The position numbers were made by a program, and so were the translations under genes. A stretch of 64,000 bases of DNA from Nematopogon swammerdamellus (lineage: Eukaryota > Arthropoda > Insecta > Lepidoptera > Adelidae): NCBI GenBank assembly GCA_946902875.1, contig OX336339.1, positions 20,119,349 to 20,183,348 on the forward strand. Reading direction: 5' to 3'. This document shows, in pieces, positions 42,397-52,637 of this stretch (positions are counted from its first letter, which is position 1; each line of letters starts with the position of its first letter). Under the pieces are notes generated by a model. The model searched no databases. It was given only the letters and a program-made list of their open reading frames with translations, and had not been told where the DNA came from.

Positions 42397-44520
42397 CTAG
42401 CTGAGCCCGCGGCTCCGCTCGCGTGAAATTCGTATTCCAAAGAAGAATGTAAGTAACTAAGGGCGAGGCCGAAGGCCGAGCTGCGTTCAGGTAAACGATA
42501 AACCTTTCTCAAATAAAGGAAGTAAGTAAGGGCGAGGCCGAAGGCCGAGCTGCGTTCAGGAAGACGATAAACCTTCTGGAAGAAAGGAAGGAACTAAGTG
42601 CGAGGCCGAAGGCCGAGCTGCGTTCAGGTAAACCAAAAACCCTCTTCCGCCTTCGGGCCTCGCCCTTAAAGACTTCCTTTCTTCGATAGAATATAATATC
42701 CTTTACTCAATCTATTTATTTCATAAAAATAAAAAAGTAATATTAATAACTAAAGAATTAAACCTACCTAACAAACATTAAAATAACTATCAAAACGGGC
42801 ATTTTCAAATGTTCTTAGAGCACTTGCGGCATTACCCCGCTGGATGGCAAGGCTTACCCTTTGAATGAAGTACATAAGCCCTTGATGGCGGGACACCAGT
42901 TGCGTCAACCAGCTCAAGCCTCTTTTGGCTTCACTGCTCCACGGACCGAGGGTTTCAACCGCAAACGCAACAAATTCGAAATCTTGAATTATATTTCTAT
43001 ATTTGCTCCGCCCCAGCCTCGGCCGCGCTTGAAGATGTCCTAACGTGACTTGGAGCCAATGTGAGAACAAAAGTGGCGTCCCACATCAAAGAACTACCCT
43101 TAGTCCATGGCACTAAGCTGATAGCATCGGGCCTCTTGCCATCCAGCCGGGAATAACCGCGAGGTTCTAGGATGCACGGTATAGATGCCGTTAGAAGCGT
43201 GGACTTTATAATAAAATTTAAATTAAATTAACTCAATCTTAATATTAATTAACTTTATTCGAGATGGTTTAGCTTCTTCCTGAACGCAGCTCGGCCTTCG
43301 GCCTCGCCCTTAGTTACTTGCATTCTTCGAGATGGTTTATCATTTGTCAGAACGTAGCTCGGCCTTCGGCCTCGCCTTAGTTGCTTACTTTCTTCAAGAT
43401 GGTTTAGCTTCTTCTGAACGCAGCTCGGCCTTCGGCCTCGCCCTTAGTTACTTACTTTCTTCAAGATGGTTTAGCTTCTTCCTGAACGCAGTTCGGCCTG
43501 CGGCCTCTCCCATAGTTACTTACTTTCTTCGAGAAGGTTTATGGTCTTCCAGAATAGAGCTCGGCCTTCGGCCTCGCCCTTAGTTACTTACTTTCTTCAA
43601 GAATGTTTTTCTTCTTCCTGAACTCAGCTCCGCCTGCCGCCTCGCCCTTAGTTAGTTTCATCGAGAAAGAATATCGTTTACGTAAGCGCAGATCCGCCTT
43701 CGGGCCCGCCTTTAGTTACTTACTTTCTTTTTTTTAAATACGAATTTCACGCGAGCGAAGCCGCGGGCAACAGATATATAAATTTTATTGCACCAATGAC
43801 AGCGACATAACTTCGACTTTCAATTATTATTTTTTTGTCACCGGCCAGCTCACGTCGAGATGACAGTTCTCCGTTGTCAACATGACATTTAAAATTGTTT
43901 TTTACCTTTACTTTGGATTACGTGATTTTTATTATATTTTTTAATTATTATGTTCATCCGGGATATACACTGTCACTATAAAAAGTTTCGTCAAATTCCG
44001 TTCAGTGGTTTTTGCGAGATGCGCGTACAAATAGACATTTTTGCATTTACGATTTTATGATATGTATAGAAAGAATAGATATGTATAGACTATTGTGTTC
44101 AAGTTATAAAAAAGAAGAACTGTCATTTTCGTTGTATCTACTTATTTTTAAATTTCGAATGAATATTTTATTCAAATTGTATTTGCTGCCAGTTCTCAAG
44201 ATATAATTATGTACTTTGGACTACGTGATTTTAAACGCGCATTAATATTTATAATTGTAAATTTTTTTTTATTTTTGTTATTTTTTTTACGTATTATGTT
44301 AACCCGGCATATAAACTGCCACTATACAAAGTTTCGTCTAATTCCGTTCAGTGGTTTTTGCGTGATGCGCGTACAGACAAACAAACAAACAAACAAACAA
44401 AAATTTTAAAAACTGTTCTAACATGTTCAGTATCTCATTTTAAGCCACCCTGGTTAGTTTTTTTCCGAATACATTTAATGTACAGACTTTCTTACCTCTA
44501 CGATTTTATTATATGTATAG
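42397..44520 (-). mobile_element. GGCCTTCGGCC-rich Helitron-like element, copy 2
   Basis: It starts CTAGCTGAGCCCGCGGCTCC and ends with the same ATTATATGTA tail as copy 1. It has three direct units at 42460-42630 and about six inverted ones at 43280-43650. Identity to 34736-37022 is very high over most of the length, with small deletions (for example at 43005-43030). This copy is not inside the long inverted arms that flank copy 1. Confidence 0.75.
42768..43090 (-). pseudogene. Retroelement C-terminal remnant in copy 2
   Basis: The minus strand keeps [34 protein letters not shown] and VSLAIQRGNAASALRTF, as in copy 1. A deletion near 43005-43030 removes part of the alanine-rich segment before it and shifts the frame upstream. 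It has the same origin and the same uncertainty as the copy 1 remnant. Confidence 0.6.
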
Positions 44521-44817
44521 ATACATATAATTACATGCTAGTAAAATATAAGCCATACATGTTTAATACATATAAATTACTAAATATATAGTAGAATATT
44601 ATATACAAATAAATATACATACATACATACTTGTCCATCCAGGTAAGTATGAAACAAAAGTGGTGTTTTTGGTTTCAAAAATATAGTCATAATGCGAAGT
44701 AGAGAATATAAGATGTGAATTATTTACATACCTACTTCTTATAAAAAATGTGTTTTAAAAAACATTGCACCGACTTCAAAAAACAACTAGAACTTAAAAG
44801 TTTTAAATAATATTTCC
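44521..44817 (+). repeat. Repeat segment, inverted partner of 58698-58775
   Basis: 44572-44645 contains TTACTAAATATATAG, TATACAAATAAATATACATA and CTTGTCCATCCAGGT, which are found inverted at 58698-58775. The rest is unique. Confidence 0.5.
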
Positions 44818-44929
44818 ATTCATATTCGGACCCTTGAGTTGAAGGCGGTACAAAAGCACAAAAAGGGATCTATAAATTTTCAGGTGTGCTTTTGTACACC
44901 GCCTTCAACTCAAGGGTCCGAATATGAAT
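44818..44929. repeat. Long hairpin, ~42-bp arms
   Basis: 44818-44859 (ATTCATATTCGGACCCTTGA then GTTGAAGGCGG) is complementary to 44886-44929 except for a 2-nt indel. The loop is 26 nt. It may be a small MITE or a transcribed hairpin. No protein. Confidence 0.8.
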
Positions 44930-45140
44930 CAAAATGTGCAATGCCGTACGTAGTAGGTATGTTTTGTACGTTCGTCTGTCCGTCTGTTTGTCTCGCTAAC
45001 ACAAATAGGTAAGTCTGATCTGTATAAACATTTATTATATTATTATATAAACATTAGCACTGCCGCCGTAGATAAACATAATATGAACAAACACAAAAAC
45101 GAAACCGTATTATATCACATGATGACCTTATGTGTTATGG

Positions 45141-45190
45141 CGCCGCCGCCGCCGCCGCCGCCCGCCGCCGCCGCGCCGCCGCCGCGCCGT
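45141..45190. repeat. (CCG)n tract
   Basis: About 50 bp of imperfect GCC/CCG triplets in an AT-rich setting. Confidence 0.9.
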
Positions 45191-45314
45191 GTTCAAGTAC
45201 CATATATTTTTTTGTAAGCACATTCGCAGTTGATTTAATCTCGTTTCCATGATTCACCTAATAGGTAGGTAGCTTTATCACGACGTAAACAGAAGTGGCC
45301 TTGACTGGAGGATC

Positions 45315-45363
45315 GCGCCGCCCCCGCCCCGCCGCCCCGCCGCCGCCGCCACCGCCGCCGCCT

Positions 45364-45401
<38 letters not shown>

Positions 45402-45442
45402 GCCGCCGCAGCCGCCTCCTCCGCCGCCGCCGCGCCGCCCGT
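45315..45442. repeat. Long (CCG)n microsatellite
   Basis: About 128 bp of CCG triplets with a few CCA and CCT interruptions. Read as protein it gives poly-alanine on the minus strand, which is a product of the triplet repeat and not evidence of a gene. Confidence 0.95.
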
Positions 45443-45904
45443 TTGTGAGCGCTCTCTCATAAGAGCGATGACGACGAGACGTTTACTACCTAAATTAGTA
45501 AAGTAATGTCTGTTGTATGTGGTGGTAGCCGTTCGGGTCGTGTCGTGCGTGACTCTATGTGGAACTGAATTTGGGGGTCCCTTGTCTGTTTTTCCGTCTA
45601 CGCTGCCTGCTTTTATAATAAATAACAGAAGATTGTGCTTAAATTAAAACAAAAAATTTCATATGGAAGATAGATTAATTCGGATGTAACAAATAAAAAA
45701 AAAATTATAGCATTTTAACCTTGATTTGATGCCATAATTATTTTTTTTCAATCAATACATTAAAGAAAAAAAACTTTTTCAGGAACAATTTCCTATTATT
45801 TGATTTTGAAACGAGGCAGCAATGTGGGGGATATTTTTATAATTTTATATTTTATCGATAAATATAAAAAATAGACTATAATTTAATTTAATGCTTAGTT
45901 ATTA
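45443..45904. other. Unique AT-rich sequence
   Basis: No gene or repeat recognised. Confidence 0.35.
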
Positions 45905-46165
45905 TTTTTTTTTTTATGTAATCCGGTATGGGTGGCTGAGTCGGAGGGGCCAAAGCGCATGCTCCGACCAGCCAATATCACCTCCGAGAAGGTAGGTGCC
46001 ATACCAGATACTTCCCTGGATTGCTGGCTATACTGGACTAGAGGAGAACACAACCGAGGTTGCTATGCGGCCATCTTACATCCAGTACGGTGGTATCAAC
46101 CCAGTCGGCTACAATTTGAGCCTACCACCTAGTAAAGGGCAAGGGAAGGGACCTACAGTTTTTTC
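45905..46165 (-). mobile_element. SINE variant, near full body
   Basis: A T run at 45905-45915 (poly(A) tail on the minus strand) precedes GGTATGGGTGGCTGAGTCGG, CAGCCAATATCACC and GGTGCCATACCAG. The 5' body follows: GGTGGTATCAACCCAG, CCTACCACCTAGTAA and GGGAAGGGACCTACAG. The 5' body matches the main SINE family while the 3' half differs, so two SINE subfamilies share one head. Confidence 0.65.
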
Positions 46166-46650
46166 GTCGTAGTTTTGTTTTAGCATATTTTTTACGAGAC
46201 TCTGTGGAACAAAAAAAAATTTAAAAACCTTTTAACTGAACATAAACATGATTTATTTTTTTATTTTTGTGTGGCCTGTCGTAAATATTTCGAAGCTCGT
46301 TTCGAAGGCTAGCAATACTGTTGTGTAAACGTGTATAAAACAATTATAATAGTAATAAACCTTGGATTGTCATTGTACTTAAAAAAAATACATATTGTAC
46401 GTAAATTATTTGACACGTTTTTTGTGTTTTTTTTTTCCACGAAATACGATCAAGATAGAAACCAGAGGCACCACTTGGCAATCTCACATTACACAAACAT
46501 AGTTTACATACTGTGTAGAGTAGAGAGGCAACCAAAGAATTATACGCTAGAGAGCTCACATCAATAGTCGAAAGCTGAAAATTCATAAATGAAGTGCAAA
46601 GTTGAAATTACAAAATCTACCTACCTACATCTGTCACACTTGTGGGTGGA
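46166..46650. other. Unique AT-rich sequence
   Basis: No gene or repeat recognised. Open frames on both strands near 46331-46586 lack motifs. Confidence 0.35.
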
Positions 46651-46654
46651 CAAT

Positions 46655-46955
46655 TAGGTTTCCGAGCCTTTTGCTAAGCCTACGCCGCGCCGCCTGTCCG
46701 TCCGTCTGTCTGTCTTATCTTTTGAACCGTTAGCAGGTAGTCGGTTGAAATTTTCACAGAATATGTGTTATTATGACGAATTTACTCACAAATGAAGGGG
46801 GGTTACATACAGGAAACAGTGTTTTCGCTCTATCTATAGTAAACACGGTTATACATACAAGCGTCAAACGTGGTGTGATTATAGTGAAAATTCTAAAGTA
46901 AAACAACAAATAGGTAATAACGCGCGATTCCGACTCGCATTTAGCCGGGCTTTCT
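46655..46955 (+). repeat. Interspersed repeat A copy
   Basis: GGTTTCCGAGCC, CCTACGCCGCGCC, the TCCGTCTGTCTGTC run, TTTTCACAGAATATGTGTTA and a CGACTCGCATTTAGCCGG end are in order. Confidence 0.6.
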
Positions 46956-47059
46956 AATTAGTAAATCTCTCGTTATTACGCTATCTCGGATAGTGAGTAA
47001 GCTGAGTGGGCTCCCTTTTCATCACATGTTATATTATGTTTATTTTTATGTAATTATTT

Positions 47060-47103
47060 GAGTTGTGTGACGAAAAAATAAATTTCATTTCATTTCATTT
47101 AAA
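47060..47103 (+). mobile_element. LINE 3' end, (CATTT)n tail
   Basis: GACGAAAAAATAAATTTCATTTCATTTCATTT is an AATAAA signal followed by a pentanucleotide tail, typical of lepidopteran non-LTR elements. Upstream coding sequence is not recognisable. Confidence 0.5.
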
Positions 47104-47527
47104 TACTGCGTAATGTCAACATATTCCGCAAATACGTGCATTTGACTGGTCCTAGCGCCTGATATAGGTTTCCTCAGGTTGGTTACTGGAGGTAGCGACC
47201 AAACATTTCGGAAGGGACGTATAAAACGGGCAATGGCAGTTCTATCCTATTGAATTATTTCGAGGCGACATATTCCAGGGCAAACCATACATAGACGTAA
47301 CGCACCGGAGCGTTGCCCGGAAACAAAGGCCATTGTTTTTATTTCAGAACCTTATCCAATGAGTGTTGTTATGACTGCCGTCCCTGCTGCTTGCTATTCA
47401 CCATGGCTGGCACTTATGTACATTTACTCATTCACTTATGTATTATGTAATAATAACGTAAGGACATGCCTGCAATACCACCTCGATAATGTAAACTAAA
47501 GTCGTAGCTTTAGCGCTTTAGTTTTGT
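47104..47527. other. Unique sequence
   Basis: No gene or repeat recognised. Confidence 0.35.
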
Positions 47528-47528
47528 C

Positions 47529-47710
47529 AGCCTCGGTAGCTCAGTGGTGTGCGGTCGGTCGACTGTTATTTATTACTTATTAAGAAACCCTGGGCGCGGT
47601 CAGTACTTGGATGGGTGACCACTCGACCGTTGGAGGCTGACCGAGAGGCTGACGTGGTTCGGATTCCACGTTAAACTGTAGGTCCCTTCGCGTCTTACCT
47701 TACTAGATAC
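47529..47710 (+). mobile_element. SINE head with tRNA-like and 5S-like promoter blocks
   Basis: AGCCTCGGTAGCTCAGTGGT resembles a tRNA 5' end with an A box. After a short AT-rich interruption comes GCGGTCAGTACTTGGATGGG, then TGACC, which is the box C region of 5S rRNA. TTCGGATTCCACG and AAACTGTAGGTCCCTT follow, joining this head to the SINE bodies elsewhere in the window. RNA polymerase III transcription is inferred. This copy lacks the 3' body. Confidence 0.65.
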
Positions 47711-47714
47711 ATTT

Positions 47715-48013
47715 TTGAGTTTTGAAGGGTCGGGGGTGTTTTAAATTTGTAATTTAACTTTTATTACAAGCTTTAAAAAAAAATCGCATGCAAATCGGTC
47801 CACTTTTTAGGAATATTATTTTTATTATTTCATTAATTGATTATTTGATTACAAAGCTAGCTAACAAACCATCCCGATTAAACCAGCTTTCCAATAAAAA
47901 AACCGCATCCAAATCGGCTCATCCGTTTGGGAGCTACGATGCCACAGACAGACATCCATACACACACACACGTTAAACTTATAACAGCCCTGTTTTTCGC
48001 CGGGGGTTAAAAA
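47715..48013 (+). mobile_element. MITE with CCCCCGAC head, partial copy
   Basis: It starts within the right half of the family hairpin (TTGAAGGGTCGGGGG). Then follow CGCATGCAAATCGGTCCAC, CCGCATCCAAATCGGCTC, GGGAGCTACGATGCCACAGA and an end reading CGCCGGGGGTTAAAAA. The left half of the hairpin is missing. Confidence 0.6.
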
Positions 48014-48469
48014 TAAAAGAACGTAGCGCGTTCTTTTTCCAAATATTATTTGTACTTTCAAATGCAGTAAGTTTTTTCAAACAACAACCGCCATCTATTT
48101 ATTATACGTCACGTCGGGTACATCTGGGACCACCCTGGTACATTTCATAGCAAATTTCTTAGACGGACAGACAAATGGGCACCAGCCATTCACCAAAAGG
48201 GCTCTCGTCGTACTAAACCGTAAAGAATGGCAGACTACAAACGGCCAGAGACTAAATAGTTAATTGGGAAACGAGTCGGCGCTCCAAAACAATTTGTACC
48301 AATAAAGGCGATCGGGCAATAACTAACTACTGGCTACTGGTAGAGTAATGGCAGAAGGGTGTGTCTACGCTTGATGAATTTATACCACTCGCAATTAGGT
48401 AATAACCTCAATAGGTCATACTGTATTTTGTTTTAACGGCTTTTTTTTTAACGGAGTTCCTTATTAATT
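48014..48469. other. Unique sequence
   Basis: No gene or repeat recognised. Confidence 0.35.
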
Positions 48470-48705
48470 ACACTCCAGGCACTTGGCGCATGAGAGCTAG
48501 GCTGAAAAAAGTGTAAGACTTCGACCGTCACGACACTTTTGTTGTAGTATGTGTGTTATGTTTACAAGCATAATATGTCATGTATATTACTGCAGTGTAG
48601 ACGTTATTACTTTTTTATTTAATTACTGTCAAACGTTCTTAATTTATTTCATTGTGCCTGTAATTAAATAAATATGTAATATGTAGCGAAAGGAACTACC
48701 TTTTT
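48470..48705 (-). repeat. Dispersed repeat, inverted partner of 41390-41645
   Basis: CACTCCAGGCACTTGGCGCA, GAGAGCTAGGC, CGACCGTCACGACACTTTTG, TTTACAAGCATA and GCGAAAGGAACTACC mirror the 41390 copy. See that entry for the class. Confidence 0.65.
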
Positions 48706-48849
48706 TTATTTTCTAAACTTACACAATACCGTCTTATTTCTAGTGTAAATACTTCTGTTGAGACGGTTTTACCTCGTCTGCTTTTACTTCATCAGATCTT
48801 GCTTCAGTTGTATGCAAACTACGAGCACATTGGTATTCCAGTACAATCT

Positions 48850-48990
48850 TGTATTTGTATTTGTATTTATTCTTTATTGTACACCATTTTTCGATAAAAT
48901 AAGGTACAAAAAGGTCGGCTGAATGCAGATCTGCATTATGTTAGAGCAAACCTTTGGGATGTGGTAAATGTGTATAAGTAGGCGCACAGA
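48850..48990 (-). mobile_element. LINE 3' tail
   Basis: TTTGTATTTATTCTTTATTG followed by TTCGATAAAATAAGG and GCAAACCTTTGGGATGTGG is the inverted 3' UTR end of a LINE. A related trace (TTCGATAAATAATCGGCAGA) is seen at about 49410. Confidence 0.5.
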
Positions 48991-50208
48991 TAATGTGAGA
49001 GAATAGTAACTAAATAAATAGGTATGAACAAAGAGATTAAAAGGGGCGAGTTTAATGTCTTTGTGTATGAATAAACATACATACATAGTTACAATATATA
49101 ATATATAATAAGTATACATAGTACTTATTCCTGTATATTATATATACCTACATATATTAAAATACCTAAATATATATTTATACAATACAATAATTAGTAA
49201 ATAAATACATACATACATACATATATAATTGGCCATTGGGAGAACAGTGCTAATGTGCAGAAAATGTTACACTGAGGAGGTCAAGTAATAATTGTAAATA
49301 TTCTTTTTAAAAATTTAATTTCTTTTCTTGGGTTTTAACGTTCTGACACAACCCAGATCGCCGCCCCGCCACGAGACAGAAGTTACAAGTTTTTTTTTTT
49401 CAGCCCATTGTTCGATAAATAATCGGCAGAGCATATCTGCATATGGAAATCAAATCTTTGCAAACCGGCTTCGTCTATTTTAAAATATTATTGGGAGAAG
49501 AAAAAACAGAGCTGGCCACAGCTACGCGCCGCCTCGTCATCTCGTGTCCTCCTGCTCCACGGGCGAGATGTAAACAGAGTCGTTAAAACATAGTTTATCG
49601 CAGGGGGCAACCCACCTATGCTATGAGACGACCGCTGCACGACAAAGCAAACGATATTAAAATGGCGGAAACGGTATATCATATGTCCAGTCTCTGCAGC
49701 TGATGAGCTCGTAAAGAGGATGTCTAGACATTTGATACCACGAAACATTTATATAAGGTATTTCAAAATTAGTTCATACGGTAGTTCATTCGGGGTTCTA
49801 TATCACATAGGGAGTAAAACCTATATAATTTTTTTTGGACCTTGGGCTTTTTTTTATGTAAAATATTTTTTTATGTATTTAAATAAAAAAATTGGTGGTT
49901 GATTTTTATAGCCTCATCGATTCAGTTTCATAACAGTAACAAAAAAGTCGTCATTACCATTATGATGTAACACGTGTAAGTTGGTAAAAAAAATCAAATT
50001 CTTTCTATTCCATACTAATAAAACTAAAATTGTGGTTTTCCACAATTTCTGAAAGAAAGAGATCTATGTGTTGGAAGACTTTTTTGTTCCTGGCATGAAA
50101 CTGAAACGATTAAGAAAAAAAATGTTTTTTACATTTTAATTTAAAAAAATTTTTTTTGTAAAAAACAAAGTCTTTGTTCTTCAAAAGTGATATATTTCCG
50201 ACACAGAA
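48991..50208. other. AT-rich sequence with short repeats
   Basis: ACAT microsatellite near 49205-49222 and a T run at 49390. 50023-50055 holds ATTGTGGTTTTCCACAAT, a short palindrome. No gene is supported, including the minus-strand frame 49488-49748. Confidence 0.35.
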
Positions 50209-50246
50209 CCCCCACCCCCCCCCCTCCCCCCCCCCCCCCCCCCCCC
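50209..50246. repeat. Poly(C) tract, 36 of 38 bases
   Basis: Runs of 5, 10 and 21 C are separated by single A and T. This is very unusual in AT-rich DNA, and the exact length may be affected by sequencing. Confidence 0.9.
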
Positions 50247-50326
50247 TTAGCGTATTATGAACTAATTTTGAAAGACCTTATATATTCCAGTCCAGTGTGC
50301 CTGTTCATTTGTTTCGATTCGACTAA

Positions 50327-50471
50327 GGCCCACTTGCACCAACACAAATTTAATATATAAACCAGTTTAACTCGCTAAACCAGTTTAAGCTAGCACCCTT
50401 TGACTGTGGGAACCGCGTTTAAATCCATAACTCGCTAATTAACTTTAAACTCGTGTTGGTGCAAGTGGGCC
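50327..50471. mobile_element. PIF/Harbinger-like MITE, 145 bp
   Basis: Terminal inverted repeats GGCCCACTTGCACCAACAC are flanked by TAA on both sides (50324-50326 and 50472-50474), the 3-bp duplication typical of PIF/Harbinger. The interior has two CTCGCTAAACCAGTTTAA-like blocks. There is no coding capacity. Confidence 0.8.
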
Positions 50472-50474
50472 TAA

Positions 50475-50914
50475 GTGAATTTAAATTAAACTTGTCAAAA
50501 TTCATATTGTAATTTTATTTATTTTATCTAAATATGTTAGTCGTCACGTAAGCCAATTCTGGGGATCTACTCACACCTAGGGCAGTGAGTAATTGGCAAA
50601 AGAAAACCGAAATAAATTCGCGTGAATCTTGAATAAGCACTGCATTTTTGCCTGTGTGAAAAGCTATAATTATATCGCAAGTATAAATTTTTTATACAAG
50701 TAAAATAATTATAATCAGAAGCTGTCACAGCAACACGCAAAATGCCATTTCGAATTAAACATCGCACTGAACCAACAAATATGTACGTACTAAACGTAAT
50801 ATTTGAAACAACGGCATAAAACCATAATAAAGTCAAAAAAAATAACGTCAAGTAGTCAAAGCGCACAGCTAGGTAATTGGTGTTGCATCTCACGACGGCA
50901 CGTGAGCTTTGGCT
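50475..50914. other. Unique sequence
   Basis: No gene or repeat recognised. Confidence 0.35.
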
Positions 50915-51310
50915 TTTTAGGTTTCCGTATCAGTATGGAAGCCTATTACTAAGCCTACGCTGCCGTCCGTCTGTCTGTCTGTCTGCCACAGGTAGCCGGT
51001 TGAAATTTTCACAGAATATGTGCTATTATGACGGATATCCTAAAAATATATATATATAAAAAACAGTAAATAATTTGTAAAGTAACAGGGGGTCCCCATA
51101 TAAGAAACATATTTTTTTGAAATTTTTTTTTGCACTATTGTACGAGTAAAAACTGTTATACATATAAGCGTCAAACTTGGTTGAATTATAGTTCAAACTG
51201 TAGTCTAGTGAAAGAACCTCGGAAAGAACAAATAATAAAAACCGACAAATTACGTGGTGGACGGTACGGATCCCTCGGTGCGCGAGTTCGACTCGCATTT
51301 GGCCGGTTTT
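50915..51310 (+). repeat. Interspersed repeat A, near full copy
   Basis: GGTTTCCGTATCAGTATGG, CCTACGCTGCCGTCCG, the TCTGTC run, TTTTCACAGAATATGTGCTA and CGGTGCGCGAGTTCGACTCG, then TTGGCCGG, appear in order. This is one of the most complete copies in the window. Confidence 0.65.
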
Positions 51311-51904
51311 GTAGTATGAGAAGAACATGAATCTCATAATGGCACGACAGTAATTTCCATGCGTTCCTCGCTCGCGTGCCTTCGTGAGATGAACAAACTG
51401 CATCTCCGCATCGCCCGATTCAAAATGTCGCCTGTTGATGTGGAACACGAAGAATTGAACCGGTTAGCTAGCTTGGGCTAGATTAGGACTAGGAACACAG
51501 ATACGGTCAGCACAAACAAAAAGAGACCCTATTGCTAGGATCTAAGGTTGCTTTTACGAAGACAACAGAAGGAGACTGCCACCGAGTTGCAGTAGAAGTA
51601 CCTATGTACATACATCGTGATGCGGACATTATTGGAATTATATTTACTAAACGACGCCCGAGTTTATTTACGATAATTGGGCCGGCATGCGGAGCGGGCT
51701 CGATCGGACATTTCGTATCGTTCGTTTGTTGGGCGCCGCCCCGCCCCGCCTCCGCCACCACCTCGCCGCACACTATCGCGTGGGTTTGTAAATTTATTTT
51801 AGTGCGTTTTTAGGATTCTGCAACAACAAGCAAATTAAAAAGATACTCCGCGTCCATCCGTCCGAAATGCATTAATTTTCAGAAGAACGTTTTGGCATGT
51901 AGAT
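51311..51904. other. Unique sequence with GC patch
   Basis: 51735-51775 is a GC-rich patch (CCGCCCCGCCCCGCC). No splice-supported exon or gene motif was found. Confidence 0.35.
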
Positions 51905-52195
51905 ATCATCAATCAATACTAATAATATCTGTAAGGGATGTTCATTGAGTAAGATACTTTTCGATTAAACTTAGTACAAGCACATTTGACTATACGGAAC
52001 ACAGGATAGGCTAAATAAAATTCAGTTCCAGTTACGCTATATAATAGCTTATAGCTGCTGTAAGATATGGCTCTCATCTCATACAATCTGAATTGTTCCG
52101 CGCGCCGAAATAAAGTTACAGTAGCGGGGGCTTACTTACTTTCTTTTTTTTTAATCGGAATTTCATGCGAGCGAAACCGCGGGCAAAATCTAGTA
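51905..52195 (+). mobile_element. Helitron-like non-autonomous element
   Basis: It starts TCATCAATCAATACTAATAA and ends with CGAGCGAAACCGCGGGCAAA followed by TCTAGT. The interior shares CACAGGATAGGCTAAATAAA and TTGTTCCGCGCGCCGAAAT with the 9030 copy. The ends fit the Helitron rule (TC and CTAG, preceded by a hairpin). No genes. Confidence 0.7.
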
Positions 52196-52299
52196 CATTA
52201 TATACAGAGAATTGACACTCTTGACACCGCATACATAATTATTGTAATTACCGCCCCGTGTCCGTCCCCTGAAAAAAAAGACATTAAAGTAAAAAAAAA

Positions 52300-52435
52300 A
52301 AAACAGGCCAAGTGCCAGTCGGACTCGCGCACCGAGGTTTCCCACACCTTGAAAAAAGACGTTTCATGTATGGTGACCGACCTTAATTTTTTTTTCTATT
52401 ATATCCGCCATAATAGGCGGTGGTGGCCTTTTTGG
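52300..52435 (-). repeat. Interspersed repeat A fragment
   Basis: On the minus strand, TGCGCGAGTCCGACTGGCAC and the TTGGCC end and a ATGGCGGATATAATAGA block are recognised. The TGTC part is absent. Confidence 0.45.
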
Positions 52436-52625
52436 CTTCTCTTGCGAGAGGTCTGAGGTTCCAATCCAACCGGCCGGCGGCGTGTACCAATACGTTTTTT
52501 TCTGATTTGAAAAAAAATTACGTGCATACCTTCCACCCACTGCTCCATGGTTCGGATTCCATGTAAAAATGTAGGTCCACCTGGTTGATTGGAGGTAATT
52601 GCCTAAGGCAAAAAGCCCGCCCTTG
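52436..52625 (+). mobile_element. tRNA-like SINE fragment, diverged
   Basis: GGCTTCTCTTGCGAGAGGTC followed by TGAGGTTCCAATCCAACCGG resembles a tRNA anticodon-to-T-arm region (a B box-like GGTTCCAATCC). Downstream are GGTTCGGATTCCATGTAAAA and AGGTAATTGCCTAAGGCAAA, ending in a (TAT)n run. It is an old copy of another lepidopteran SINE-like family; assignment is by eye. Confidence 0.4.
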
Positions 52626-52637
52626 TATTATTATTAT

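Noticed and set aside
45278..45460. Poly-alanine frame on the minus strand
   Set aside because: It is a direct translation of a CCG microsatellite, without start context or flanking coding sequence.
47560..47640. A genuine 5S rRNA or tRNA gene
   Set aside because: Only the box C-like block and an A box-like block are present, split by AT-rich sequence and joined to SINE body; the full 120-nt 5S or a cloverleaf cannot be drawn.
51532..51813. 93-residue plus-strand frame over a GC patch
   Set aside because: No family motif and no splice acceptor or donor at sensible positions; it overlaps an equally long minus-strand frame.
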